DNA of 51,187 nucleotides from an uncultured Oscillospiraceae bacterium. GTDB lineage: Bacteria; Bacillota_A; Clostridia; Oscillospirales; Acutalibacteraceae. Positions 41,415 through 49,181 of the stretch are shown here, piece by piece. Every line of letters starts with the position of its first letter. Within the stretch, counting starts at the first letter, position 1. Where the stretch lies: contig CAJUTL010000022.1 of NCBI GenBank assembly GCA_910589395.1, positions 1 to 51,187 of the forward strand, written 5' to 3'. The translations under genes were made by a program, and so were the position numbers. The notes beneath the pieces are model-generated. The model had not been told where the DNA came from. It worked only from the letters and a program-made list of their open reading frames with translations, and did not search any database.

Positions 41415-42275
41415 ATGAAGAGATTCAAAAAACTGCTGCCGCCCATTTTAGCGGCAGCTCTTTTCCTGTCCGGCTGCGGCGCCGACAGGGAGCAGAGCAC
41501 AAATTTTAATTCGGCGGGGAAAACCCTGTACGCCACCGCCATACAGTACAGCGGAGAGGACGAAAGCGTTGAAGCTTATCTGGAGATCGCACAGCGAAGC
41601 CAAAAGCTGTTTCCCCTGCTGGAGGAGAATTTGGGCGCTTTTGTGATGAACGCCTATAACTATCAGGATATCGACGGTAAGGGAACGCCGCTGTATGAGG
41701 AAAACAGGCTGAATTATCCTGTGGAGATTGACCCTGCGGGCTGGACCGTTCAGGTCAGCAAAAACTATTTTTTGCTGCACCCTGTAAAAACCACCGAGGG
41801 GAAGCCGGTAGAGGAGCTGCTGAAGCTTGAGGAAAACACCATGAACCTTCTGGTGCCGGAAAGCTGCCGGGCACAGGAGGCGGAGCTTCTTTCCGCCTGG
41901 CGGGAGCATTTCTACTTTGAAAAAGTGGAGGCGGAAAACAGCTACAACCAGCAGGCGGGAAAAACGGAACGGCTGGAGCTGAGCCTGGAGGACCTGGAAA
42001 TTCATATCATCTATGTGCAGGACGGCCAGCGCTATTTTACCTATCGGGAAGACTGCGCGGTGGAAACGGGCGGCTGGATCACGGATCCTGTTGTGGAGAT
42101 CTATACCTCCAATATCCACTGCAATTATGCCCACAGTAATTTATCGCAGTGGACGTATTTCGCCGCCGATACGGAGAATGCTCAGGAAGCCTTTGCCGAA
42201 ATGCTTCCCTTTGTACAGGAATGCAGCGCGGAAAAAAGCTTTCAAAAGGTGGAGCCCGTGGAATTTCTGCCCTGA
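41415..42275 (+). CDS. hypothetical lipoprotein
   Basis: A 286-residue exported protein without a family I recognise. The signal peptide (MKRFKKLLPPILAAALF) ends in the lipobox LSGC (Cys about 22), so it is anchored to the outer side of the membrane. The mature part is acidic, aromatic and mixed in structure. The start ATG 41415 follows AGGGGAGGAAATTGT. Upstream is the MATE gene, 83 bp away; the relation is unclear. Confidence 0.7.
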   Translation: MKRFKKLLPPILAAALFLSGCGADREQSTNFNSAGKTLYATAIQYSGEDESVEAYLEIAQRSQKLFPLLEENLGAFVMNAYNYQDIDGKGTPLYEENRLNYPVEIDPAGWTVQVSKNYFLLHPVKTTEGKPVEELLKLEENTMNLLVPESCRAQEAELLSAWREHFYFEKVEAENSYNQQAGKTERLELSLEDLEIHIIYVQDGQRYFTYREDCAVETGGWITDPVVEIYTSNIHCNYAHSNLSQWTYFAADTENAQEAFAEMLPFVQECSAEKSFQKVEPVEFLP

Positions 42276-42300
42276 TTCTCCTGGCCTGAGTGAATTTTCC

Positions 42301-42329
42301 TTGCTTTTTCCCATTTCCTGTGCTAGAAT
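42301..42329 (+). promoter_or_regulatory. promoter of the 42.3-kb leader or small RNA
   Basis: TTGCTT (42301-42306), 17 bp, TAGAAT (42324-42329). Transcription would begin near 42336. Confidence 0.6.
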
Positions 42330-42391
42330 ACGGGCAGGAACGGCAGGAAAGCCTGCCGCGCCTTGACTGAAACGAAAGGAGCTGTTGTGTT

Positions 42392-42424
42392 ATGAAATTT
42401 GTGTTTGAGGGTGCGTTTCTCTAA
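42392..42424 (+). CDS. 10-residue putative leader peptide
   Basis: The short frame encodes MKFVFEGAFL and stops at TAA 42422. It has a strong AAAGGAG site and lies inside the candidate small RNA. The start and stop regions are complementary, so translation would open or close a hairpin. No run of one amino acid codon is present, so classical amino-acid attenuation is not supported. Confidence 0.4.
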   Translation: MKFVFEGAFL

Positions 42425-42500
42425 AATTTCATAGGGGCGGGGCGCTCCCCTGCCGCTTCAAGCGACCTTTCGTGAGGTTTCATACGGCATGTCAAAACAA

Positions 42501-42546
42501 GCCGCGAAAAGCAGCATGAAAAAGGCTGCTTTTCGCGGCATTTTTG
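42501..42546 (+). terminator. strong intrinsic terminator
   Basis: GCCGCGAAAAGCAGC (42501-42515) pairs perfectly with GCTGCTTTTCGCGGC (42525-42539), followed by ATTTTTG. The stem is 15 bp without mismatch. Confidence 0.85.
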
Positions 42547-42547
42547 C

Positions 42548-42870
42548 GCCCAAAAGTTGTTAGAAAGGGCAAAGGCTGGAAGTCTGATAAATTGGAATTT
42601 GTCTATCCTTAGCCTCCCCTTATTTATAAGGGGAGGGGGACCGCCGAACGACGGTGGAAGGGATAGTCACACGCAGAAAGTAGCATAGAATCGCTAGTTA
42701 AAATCCCCTCAGTCACGGCGTAGCCGTGACAGCTCCCCTTACTCTCGTAAGTGGAGCCTAAGGGCGCTAAACTATAATTTATCGAGTGTTTTTTACAACC
42801 ACCGCCCAGCTTCCAGAATCCCTCTCTAACAACTAAAAACTAACAACTAACAACTAACAAGCGAGGTGAT
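42548..42870. repeat. composite intergenic repeat block
   Basis: No gene lies here. It contains the GATAAATTGGAATTTG connector, a CCTCCCCTTATTTATAAGGGG palindrome with ACGACGGTGG (a relative of bases 1-60), the CAGTCACGGC/GCCGTGAC unit (42709-42752, relative of 9740-9785), the AAACTATAATTTATC connector and a TAACAACTAA run (42825-42860). Confidence 0.7.
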
Positions 42871-42930
42871 GCTTTATGAAATGTTTCGTGTCCAAAAGAA
42901 TATTTCACAGAAAAGCACAGGAGGAATTGC

Positions 42931-43965
42931 ATGATCGATTGGAAAGAATTCGGGCTTTTGCCCGAGGAATACTGTTTGGAAGCGGGAAGCCTTGCCAGAG
43001 TGACTGCTGTGCACAAAGAGCGGTATGGGCTGATTTGTGAGCAGGGGGAGTGCTACGGCAGGTTGAAAAGCGCCGTTTATTTCGGTGAAGGAACAGAGGA
43101 ATTTCCCACGGTGGGAGATTTTGTGGAGATCGCCTATCAACCGGCGGGAGACAGCGTGCTTTTGCACACTCTGCCGCGCCGTACCTTCTTTTCCCGGCGG
43201 GACCCTATGCCAGGCCGCCCCACAGAGCAGGCGGTTGCCGCTAATTTCGACACGGTGTTCGTGGTACAGTCTCTCAATGAGAATTTCAATGTTTCCCGGC
43301 TGGAGCGGTATCTTGCCCAGGCCTGGCAAAGCGGCGCACAGCCGGTGGTGGTGCTGACAAAGGCAGACCTGCCGGGTGACCATGCCGCAAAGCGCAAAGC
43401 GGCGGTCGAAGCGGCCCCGGGGGTGCGGGTAGCCGCTGTCAGCGCGAAAACCGGAGAGGGTATGGAGGCGTTGGAGCCCTATTTGCAGCCCGGGCAGACC
43501 CTGGTGTTTTTAGGCTCCTCCGGCGTGGGAAAATCCAGTTTGCTGAACAGACTGGCGGGGAAAGAGCTGATGGAGACAGGCGAAATCCGGGAGGAGGACG
43601 GTAGAGGCCGACACACCACCACCCACCGGCAGTTGTTTCGCCTGCCCTGCGGCGCACTGGTGATCGATACCCCCGGCATGCGCCAGCTGGGCATGTGGGA
43701 CGTAAGCACCGGCCTGGGAGAGGCCTTCCCTGAGATCGAAGAGCTGGCCGGGCACTGCAAATTTTCCGATTGCCGCCACGAAACGGAACCGGGCTGTGCC
43801 GTTTTGCAGGCTGTTGCCGAGGGCTTGATCCCCAGGGAGCGCTGGGAAAGCTACCGAAAGCTTCACCGCGAGGCGGCACTTTCCAGAAGAAAGGGAGAGC
43901 GGAAAAAGCAGCCGATGAAAAAGCTGGGGCAAAAGGGAAAAAGAGCAATCAGCAGCGAGGAATGA
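42931..43965 (+). CDS. rsgA: ribosome small subunit-dependent GTPase A
   Basis: A circularly permuted GTPase of 344 residues that acts in late maturation of the 30S subunit. The N-terminal OB fold (about residues 20-85) is followed by G4 (LTKADL, about 141), G5 (VSAKTGEG), G1 (GSSGVGKSSLLNRL, about 195), G2 (HTTTH) and G3 (DTPGM). The C-terminal zinc site is HCKFSDCRHETEPGC. A basic tail of about 30 residues follows. It is of the longer YjeQ variant. The ATG 42931 follows ACAGGAGGAATTGC. Confidence 0.92.
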   Translation: MIDWKEFGLLPEEYCLEAGSLARVTAVHKERYGLICEQGECYGRLKSAVYFGEGTEEFPTVGDFVEIAYQPAGDSVLLHTLPRRTFFSRRDPMPGRPTEQAVAANFDTVFVVQSLNENFNVSRLERYLAQAWQSGAQPVVVLTKADLPGDHAAKRKAAVEAAPGVRVAAVSAKTGEGMEALEPYLQPGQTLVFLGSSGVGKSSLLNRLAGKELMETGEIREEDGRGRHTTTHRQLFRLPCGALVIDTPGMRQLGMWDVSTGLGEAFPEIEELAGHCKFSDCRHETEPGCAVLQAVAEGLIPRERWESYRKLHREAALSRRKGERKKQPMKKLGQKGKRAISSEE

Positions 43966-44277
43966 GGCAGCGTGCCGCCGCACCTGATTCGGGAAGGGAG
44001 TAAGCGCTGATGGAGAGCTTATGGCCCGGTGGAAAAAGATGGATAAATTGAAATTTGGCGGTGAACCGCTTACTTTCTACCTGTCATTCTGAACGAAGTG
44101 AAGAATCTCGTCCTTTGCCTTTTTTCCGGAATTAAGGGCGAGATTCTTCGTCACTTCGTTCCTCAGAATGACAGTTGGGAACTGTGCGCTAAACTATAAA
44201 TTTATTACCCAGCCCTTCCTTTGTTGCACCGTAGGTGCCGCCACCGTCCATCATCTGGCATCCAGAATCCAGCATCG
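43966..44277. repeat. composite intergenic repeat block
   Basis: No gene lies here. The GATAAATTGAAATTTGGCGG connector (about 44040) leads into CATTCTGA palindrome copy 3 (44082-44173), then AAACTATAAATTTA, and a CATCTGGCATCCAGAATCCAGC segment. The flanks (GAACCGCTTACTT and AGTTGGGAACTGTG) also occur around copy 1. Confidence 0.7.
44082..44173. repeat. CATTCTGA-type long palindromic repeat (copy 3)
   Basis: Begins TGTCATTCTGAACGAAGTG and ends CACTTCGTTCCTCAGAATGACA (shown here in part). The core arms GAAGAATCTCGTCC and GGGCGAGATTCTTC face each other. Confidence 0.8.
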
Positions 44278-44336
44278 AAAAGTAAAACAACCGCTGCAAA
44301 ACTTGACGTTTTGTAGCGGTTGTTTTACTTTTTTGC
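44278..44336. terminator. 25-bp bidirectional terminator
   Basis: The arm at 44278-44302 (AAAAGTAAAACAACCGCTG and CAAAAC) pairs with 44308-44332 with one G-U pair around a 5-nt loop. T-runs occur on both strands, best on plus. It ends the SLH gene on the minus strand. Confidence 0.8.
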
Positions 44337-44362
44337 TTCGCGCCCTTAAAGAAAATCCGTTT

Positions 44363-46117
44363 TTACTTCTGTGTAAATACCAGCATATTGCTCATGGCGC
44401 GGCCGGCGGAAACTGCCGTGCTGCCCTGAACATACAGGGCACAGGAAGCGCCGCCGTCCAGGTTCATGGCGGTCTGACAGCCCAGGGCCGCCATGGCGCT
44501 GCCAAGCTGACCCAAGGTGCAGGAGGTGTGGGCGATGACCACGGTGCCGTCCTTCTTCACACCGATGGCCATTCTGGCGGCGGAGGTGCCGGTCACATGG
44601 GCGTCGGTAAAGCCTTCCTGCTGGTAGGTGGAAGTGTTGCCGTAGGCTTTTCCGTTCTTCACCACCGTGGGGCCGCAGCTCAGGGCGGCGACGATATCCT
44701 GGGTAGAGGAGCCCTGGTATTTCACAGAAAGCTCCAGCTTATCGCCTGCCTGGCAGCTTCCCACCAGAGTATCCCACTGAGAACGCATTTTACGTTCGTA
44801 AAGGACAAAGCCGGTTTTGGGGATCGGTACGTCGGAAGCGTTGTGATAAACCTTTGTGACTGTGCCGTTTTCATCGGCCACTGCGGCGTTCAGCACCTTG
44901 CCGGAAATTTTGCTGCCGAAGGCGCTGGTGGCAATCATTTTTGTTCCGTCATTTTGGGGAACGGAAAGGTTCAGTCCGATCTGATCCGTGCCGGGGGCCT
45001 CGATCACCTTGCCATCTCGAAAATGTGTGACGCTTTGCAGGGTCTTAAAAAATTCGATGGAGGCTTTTCCGTTGGAGTCCACCACAAAGGTGGGCTTGTA
45101 GGGGGCGTTGGTGTTGTCCAGGCGAAGGAGCTTTCCGTTGCTGATCAAAGTGGAATAGGTGGTCAGATAGTCGCTTTTGCTGGAATCATAGCACTGGTAG
45201 AACGCGCCGTTTACCGCGACGATGGCGTTGGTGCGCTTGGCAATGGCCGCCGCGCTTTCTGTGCTGTAGAGCTTGTTGTTGGCCAGAACCGCCTGAGCGG
45301 AATATCCATTCTGTGGGTTGAATTCCACTCCGCTTACGCTGACGCCTCCGGCGGTTTTGCTGAATTTTACAGGAGCCCGAAAGGTGGGCTCCGGTTCTAC
45401 CGGGTCGATATCGGTGGGGTCTTTCTCCGGAATGACGATGCTTTGATCCACCGTGTGCTTCAAAAGAACGCTTTGAGCGTTCTTGAACACCTGGGCCACC
45501 TCGGCGCGGGTAGCGGTACTTTGAGGCTTTAGATAATTTTTACCGCCCTCGCTGCTGCCGTTGATGATCTTGTGGTCAGCGGCCCATTTTAGGCCGGTTT
45601 TCGCATAGGCGGAAACCTGGGTCTTATCGGGAAAGCTGTGGAAGGTGGTGTTGGAATACGCCGTGGTGTTGCCTGTTTTTGCCGCGTAATCATAGAAAAT
45701 TTTCGCCATCTGCTGGCGGGTCACCGGGGTATCCGGGGCAAATTTCCGGTTGCCAACGCCGTTGATCAGGCCCATCTGGTAGGCCCACTCGATGGGGGCG
45801 GCGTAATAGAGGCCGGTGTTCACATCGGTAAAGCTGGTTCTGCCTGTCCAATCCTCCTTCCGGTAATTATCCGTGGCGTTGGCCAGCACGGTAACGAACA
45901 TGCCCCGGGTCATGGGCCGCATGGGGGAAAAGGTGGTGGCGCCGGTGCCGTTAAACAGCCCGTTTTCATAGGCATAGGCCACGGCCCCGTGGTGCCAGGC
46001 GCTGGCGGGTACGTCTGTAAAGGGCAGCTCCGCCGCAAAAGCGGACATCGGGAGCATGCCGACTACAAGAAACATCGCCAGAAAAAGACTGATGATTTTG
46101 CAATGTGTCTTTTTCAT
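44363..46117 (-). CDS. SLH-domain surface protein with phosphodiester glycosidase (NAGPA) domain
   Basis: A 584-residue secreted protein. A Sec signal peptide ends near AFA-AELP (about residue 29). Three S-layer homology repeats follow (about 32-75, 93-140, 158-205), for example FTDVNTGLYYAAPIEWAYQMG; they bind pyruvylated wall polymer. After a Pro/Asp/Glu linker comes the NAGPA domain (about 280-584) with AIVAVNGAFYQ and MAALGCQTAMNLDGGASCALY. The family removes GlcNAc or similar groups from phosphodiesters, so it may trim phosphodiester-linked cell-surface glycans. The ATG 46117 follows AAGGAGG. Confidence 0.87.
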   Translation of the reverse strand: MKKTHCKIISLFLAMFLVVGMLPMSAFAAELPFTDVPASAWHHGAVAYAYENGLFNGTGATTFSPMRPMTRGMFVTVLANATDNYRKEDWTGRTSFTDVNTGLYYAAPIEWAYQMGLINGVGNRKFAPDTPVTRQQMAKIFYDYAAKTGNTTAYSNTTFHSFPDKTQVSAYAKTGLKWAADHKIINGSSEGGKNYLKPQSTATRAEVAQVFKNAQSVLLKHTVDQSIVIPEKDPTDIDPVEPEPTFRAPVKFSKTAGGVSVSGVEFNPQNGYSAQAVLANNKLYSTESAAAIAKRTNAIVAVNGAFYQCYDSSKSDYLTTYSTLISNGKLLRLDNTNAPYKPTFVVDSNGKASIEFFKTLQSVTHFRDGKVIEAPGTDQIGLNLSVPQNDGTKMIATSAFGSKISGKVLNAAVADENGTVTKVYHNASDVPIPKTGFVLYERKMRSQWDTLVGSCQAGDKLELSVKYQGSSTQDIVAALSCGPTVVKNGKAYGNTSTYQQEGFTDAHVTGTSAARMAIGVKKDGTVVIAHTSCTLGQLGSAMAALGCQTAMNLDGGASCALYVQGSTAVSAGRAMSNMLVFTQK

Positions 46118-46152
46118 GAAAAAACCTCCTTGGATCGTTCAAAGCTGAAACC

Positions 46153-46181
46153 ATTATACAGCGCCGATTTGCGGTTTTCAA
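46153..46181 (-). promoter_or_regulatory. promoter of the SLH-NAGPA gene
   Basis: Minus-strand TTGAAA (46176-46181), 17 bp, TATAAT (46153-46158), with a short leader of about 35 nt before the gene. Confidence 0.75.
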
Positions 46182-46263
46182 GCCCGGCCCGGGAGAAATG
46201 GCTTCTGGAAAGGCGCAGGGCGGCATACGTATGGGAAGGAAAAAGTTTGAGGAGGGGATAGGC

Positions 46264-46689
46264 TTGCGAAGCATGCAGAAATGGTGCAGGGCCCTGGTGC
46301 TGTTTTGTATCGGCGGGGTGCTGTACGTTTTGATCGAAGAGGTCGCCAGAGGGCGCTCTCACTGGAGCATGCTGCTTTTAGGCGGCATGTGCTTTCTTTT
46401 GATCGGCCTGATCAATGAAAAATTTTGCCGAAACCTGGGGCTTTTCTGGCAAATGCTGCTGGGCGGCGGGATCATTACCGTTCTGGAGCTTGCAACGGGA
46501 CTCTTTGTCAATGTGTGGATGGGCTGGAACGTGTGGGATTATTCCAATATGCCTTTGAATTTATGGGGGCAGATCTGCTTGCCCTATTCTCTTTTGTGGA
46601 CGGTGATCTCCCTGGCGGCAGTCTTTTTAGACGACTGGCTGCGCTGGAAGCTTTTTGACGAGCCCCATCGGAAGTATAAGCTTTTTTGA
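46264..46689 (+). CDS. CmpB-like putative ABC transporter membrane protein
   Basis: A membrane protein of 141 residues with four predicted segments. The start TTG 46264 is chosen because GGAGGGG lies 6 nt upstream; ATG 46273 and ATG 46231 are alternatives. The segment WMGWNVWDYSNMPLNLWGQI resembles the ABC_trans_CmpB family (PF06541), where W-Y and NL-GQI are conserved. Despite the name, no transport function is established for that family. It is a single gene divergent from the SLH gene. Confidence 0.65.
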   Translation: MRSMQKWCRALVLFCIGGVLYVLIEEVARGRSHWSMLLLGGMCFLLIGLINEKFCRNLGLFWQMLLGGGIITVLELATGLFVNVWMGWNVWDYSNMPLNLWGQICLPYSLLWTVISLAAVFLDDWLRWKLFDEPHRKYKLF

Positions 46690-47045
46690 AAAGGGGAAGG
46701 GGTTTTGTGGAATTGGCAATTAGCAATGAGGAAGGGCAAAGAAAAAGTTTGGCAAATTGGGATTGAGCGGTGAGTCACCGCAGGCACTCGTGAAGCTGTT
46801 GGATACAGGAGACTGGTTTCCGACCCGACCGACGGCGAGGTGTTCACTCTCCATCTGTCATTCTGAGCGAAGCGAAGAATCTCGTTCTTCGGGCCTTTTT
46901 GAAGGGCTTTAAGGACGAGATTCTTCGTCTCTATGCTCCTCAGAATGGCAAAGGAGAGAGCTTGTTCTTCTCTAATGACTAACAACTAACAGCTAACGAC
47001 TAGTTCGCTAAACTATAATTTATCAGTTTCTTTTGCATTAAGCAG
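46690..47045. repeat. composite intergenic repeat block
   Basis: No gene lies here. It contains GGCAATTAGCAATGAGGAAG (about 46713), the GCACTCGTG-type unit (46763-46850), CATTCTGA palindrome copy 4 (46856-46950), a TAACAACTAA run (46975-47000) and the AAACTATAATTTATC connector. Confidence 0.7.
46856..46950. repeat. CATTCTGA-type long palindromic repeat (copy 4)
   Basis: Begins TGTCATTCTGAGCGAAGCG and ends CTCCTCAGAATGGCA. Core arms GAAGAATCTCGTTC and GGACGAGATTCTTC face each other. Confidence 0.8.
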
Positions 47046-47088
47046 GGGCGCTGTTGCCCGCGGGGCCATTTTGCCAGTGGGCGCAAAA

Positions 47089-47119
47089 AAGCCCCGAGCC
47101 GTTTAGCGGCTCAGGGCTT
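47089..47119 (-). terminator. terminator of the BlaI/M56 operon
   Basis: On the minus strand AAGCCCTGAGCCG pairs with CGGCTCGGGGCTT around a 5-nt loop and is followed by TTTTTTGCG. It lies 13 bp after the small secreted protein gene. Confidence 0.8.
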
Positions 47120-47131
47120 ACTTTCTGCAAA

Positions 47132-47392
47132 TCAGGTAACATAGATCCATACGGAATCCTGCCAGCGGTTTTGCGTCACATTCCAGCGGCGATACTGCCA
47201 CTTTTTGTTAATGGGTTCCCAACGGTATCTGATTTCGATTACATCTTCTGCCTGTGGAGAAATTCCGGAATCCGAATGAGAGGCCGCGGCAGGGGCGGCG
47301 GTATTCATCTCTTCCGCTCCGGCGCCCATGGCGGCGGAGGCGGCAAGCAGAGAAGCGCATACAAGCGCGCAAATTGTTTTTTTCAGCTTCAT
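47132..47392 (-). CDS. small secreted Trp/Tyr/Arg-rich protein
   Basis: An 86-residue protein with a clear signal peptide, cleaved near residue 26 (GAGAEEM). The mature part has an Ala/Ser-rich spacer, then a C-terminal aromatic and basic segment with YRWEPINKKWQYRRWN and WQDSVWIYV. I know no family for it. The spacing of Trp and Arg suggests a wall- or peptide-binding surface. It is the last gene of the BlaI/M56 operon, 15 bp downstream of the M56 gene, so it may be a target, signal or inhibitor of that system. Confidence 0.6.
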   Translation of the reverse strand: MKLKKTICALVCASLLAASAAMGAGAEEMNTAAPAAASHSDSGISPQAEDVIEIRYRWEPINKKWQYRRWNVTQNRWQDSVWIYVT

Positions 47393-47407
47393 AAAGATAC
47401 GCCTTCT

Positions 47408-48598
47408 TTATTCTTTAGAATTTTTCAGCGGAAATCCGCTTTCCAGCATCATCTCGCCAAATTTTTTAGAAGTGCGTTGCGGCGGAATCTCACCGTTTAC
47501 AACACAAATCCAATAAGAATCCCCGTCCGGAACCAGATATGCTGTTTCTGCGGTCATTTCGTTTCGGAGATCCTTTTCAGGAGGATCCCCGCCCGGCATA
47601 AATACATACCGATAGGAAAAGAACATGGAAATCAACAAGAAACAGAGCACCAAAATAATGGTGCTGCGTTCTCTCTTTGTTTTTGGTTTATAGTTTGCGA
47701 TGGCGTCGGTTCGCTTTTGTAAAAGTTTCTTTTCCCTTGGAGATTCTACCAATCTGGCCTCTAGGACTGCCGCGGGATCTGATTGCCGCGGAAAGCCGGA
47801 GGCCTCCTGCAGCGTGCGCAGCAGGATATCCAGATAAGCAATACGTTCTTCATCGGTTTTACACTGGTTGGTAACCACTGTGATATCGCACCGCAGCTCC
47901 TGTGTCTCCTCCAGATAACGGGGGATCAAATGAAGAAAAGGGTTCCACCAGAATACGGCCCGGGCCAGGTTGACCAGAAACCGCAGAGTGATATCTCCGT
48001 TTTTCCAATGGGTCAGCTCATGGCGCAGAATATAATGCAGCTCCGTATCTGTATAGTCCCGTTCCGGCAGCAGCACCCTGGGGTACCGCAAGCCGCTGAC
48101 TTGGGGAACGGTAATCAACTCGTCCTGCAAAATGCGAATCCGTTTGATCTTCAGCTCTTCGCACAGGGAAATTGCCGTATCGAAAACCTTTCCGTCGGAA
48201 ACTTCTTCGTAAAGCTCCCAGCCGCGGACCATGGAGCGGTACATGAAAAAGAAGCGAAACAGCAGAATGACCGCGACGATCCACCATACGGCGGTGATCA
48301 CCGCCATGGGGAGAATGCGAAAGGGCGGTTCGCCCGCACTGGTGGAAATGGACACGTGGCGGATCAAAAACGTATGGACGTGAACGTAAATGCCATTCCG
48401 AAAAGAAAGGGGCTGTGTGAAGCCGGAGAATTCCAGAGGAAAAAAGCAGCGAAACACACAACCCAGCAGCAGGAGATACAAAGCGGCGGTATCATACCGC
48501 CAAAAGTTTTGTATTGTTTTTCGGCACAACATCAAAATTCCAAGAAGTAGGCCGCTCCAGGCTACCGACGTCAGCAACGAATAGAATGAAAATTCCAA
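47408..48598 (-). CDS. BlaR1-like M56 family membrane metallopeptidase
   Basis: A 396-residue membrane protease. Membrane segments occur near residues 5-25, 37-57, 97-118 and 325-342. The zinc motif HELTH is at 193-197, with Glu in YLEETQELRCD as third ligand (about 229-236). After the last segment there are only about 55 outer residues, much too short for the penicillin-binding sensor of true BlaR1. It probably cleaves the BlaI-type repressor encoded just upstream on receiving some envelope signal. ATG 48598 lies 6 bp after the blaI stop. Confidence 0.82.
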   Translation of the reverse strand: MEFSFYSLLTSVAWSGLLLGILMLCRKTIQNFWRYDTAALYLLLLGCVFRCFFPLEFSGFTQPLSFRNGIYVHVHTFLIRHVSISTSAGEPPFRILPMAVITAVWWIVAVILLFRFFFMYRSMVRGWELYEEVSDGKVFDTAISLCEELKIKRIRILQDELITVPQVSGLRYPRVLLPERDYTDTELHYILRHELTHWKNGDITLRFLVNLARAVFWWNPFLHLIPRYLEETQELRCDITVVTNQCKTDEERIAYLDILLRTLQEASGFPRQSDPAAVLEARLVESPREKKLLQKRTDAIANYKPKTKRERSTIILVLCFLLISMFFSYRYVFMPGGDPPEKDLRNEMTAETAYLVPDGDSYWICVVNGEIPPQRTSKKFGEMMLESGFPLKNSKE

Positions 48599-48604
48599 TC
48601 GGTT

Positions 48605-49030
48605 TCACTTCTTCCGCCCCTGAATTTCTTTCTTCTTGGCTTCGATCACTTTTACCATTTCGTCCAGAGCTTCCACGCTGGTAGCGCCCGCTACGATGGC
48701 GGCTGCCATACGGCTGGGAACCGCTACCTTTTCCTCTCTTGCCTGGATCGCAGCGATCTCTACCTGCATGATGGCGTAATCTTCACGGGTGAGAGACGGA
48801 GAGAAGGTACGGCCCAGCTTCCGGGAATTCAGATAGAAGCCGGCAACCTCCACAGCCCCTTTATCCAGCAGAGAGTTTACCAGAATGTGAATGGAATTGG
48901 GCTTCCAGGAACACTTCCGCTTGGAGGCGGCCTCCAGGATCTCAGAACGGGCCAGGGCAATATCGGAATCCCAGAAAATGTTCATCAGCTCTTTTTCTTT
49001 TTTGGAAAGAGTAAAACGCTTTGTTGCCAT
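48605..49030 (-). CDS. BlaI/MecI family transcriptional repressor
   Basis: A 141-residue regulator. The N-terminal winged helix (residues 5-80) has KKEKELMNIFWDSD and WKPNSIHILVNSLLDKGAVEV, matching the BlaI/MecI pattern. The C-terminal part is helical for dimerisation and probably holds the protease cleavage site. The ATG 49030 follows AAGGAGGTGAAACAAA. It is the first gene of the operon and has a candidate operator in its own promoter, so it is probably autoregulated. Confidence 0.85.
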   Translation of the reverse strand: MATKRFTLSKKEKELMNIFWDSDIALARSEILEAASKRKCSWKPNSIHILVNSLLDKGAVEVAGFYLNSRKLGRTFSPSLTREDYAIMQVEIAAIQAREEKVAVPSRMAAAIVAGATSVEALDEMVKVIEAKKKEIQGRKK

Positions 49031-49060
49031 TTTGTTTCACCTCCTTACGATAGATAATTT

Positions 49061-49110
49061 TTAGATATGTAAGCAATTTTCAGTATAGTTGTTTTTTCGG
49101 GGAAAGTCAA
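49061..49110 (-). promoter_or_regulatory. promoter and candidate BlaI operator
   Basis: Minus-strand TTGACT (49105-49110), 17 bp, TATACT (49082-49087). TTACATATCTAA (49061-49072), just after the start site, is a near-palindrome one change away from the TACAnnTGTA pattern bound by BlaI-type repressors. Confidence 0.65.
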
Positions 49111-49181
49111 CACTTTTTTTGCGTTTTATTTCGACAAAAAGCGATGGTTTTCCCCATTTTCACGCAATTATCAGGAAACAC

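Larger units (their letters stand above)
42336..42547 (+). ncRNA. candidate small RNA or attenuated leader with a 10-codon ORF
   Basis: A transcript of about 210 nt is bounded by a promoter (42301-42329) and a perfect 15-bp terminator (42501-42539). It contains an AAAGGAG site 10 nt before a 10-codon ORF (42392-42424). TATGAAATTT around the start codon pairs with AAATTTCATA around the stop codon. Further GC-rich stems follow (GGGGCG/CGCTCCCC). I do not recognise a known riboswitch class. The nearest downstream gene is rsgA, nearly 400 bp beyond the terminator across repeats, so an independent RNA is as likely as a leader. Confidence 0.5.

Noticed and set aside
42876..43040. A 54-codon frame overlapping the rsgA start, with a GAGGTGATG site
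   Set aside because: The frame after the first 15 codons is simply rsgA out of frame. It may be a short upstream ORF, but I see no conserved peptide.
27839..47000. Palindromic repeats as a CRISPR array
   Set aside because: Copies are kilobases apart with no regular spacers and no cas genes.
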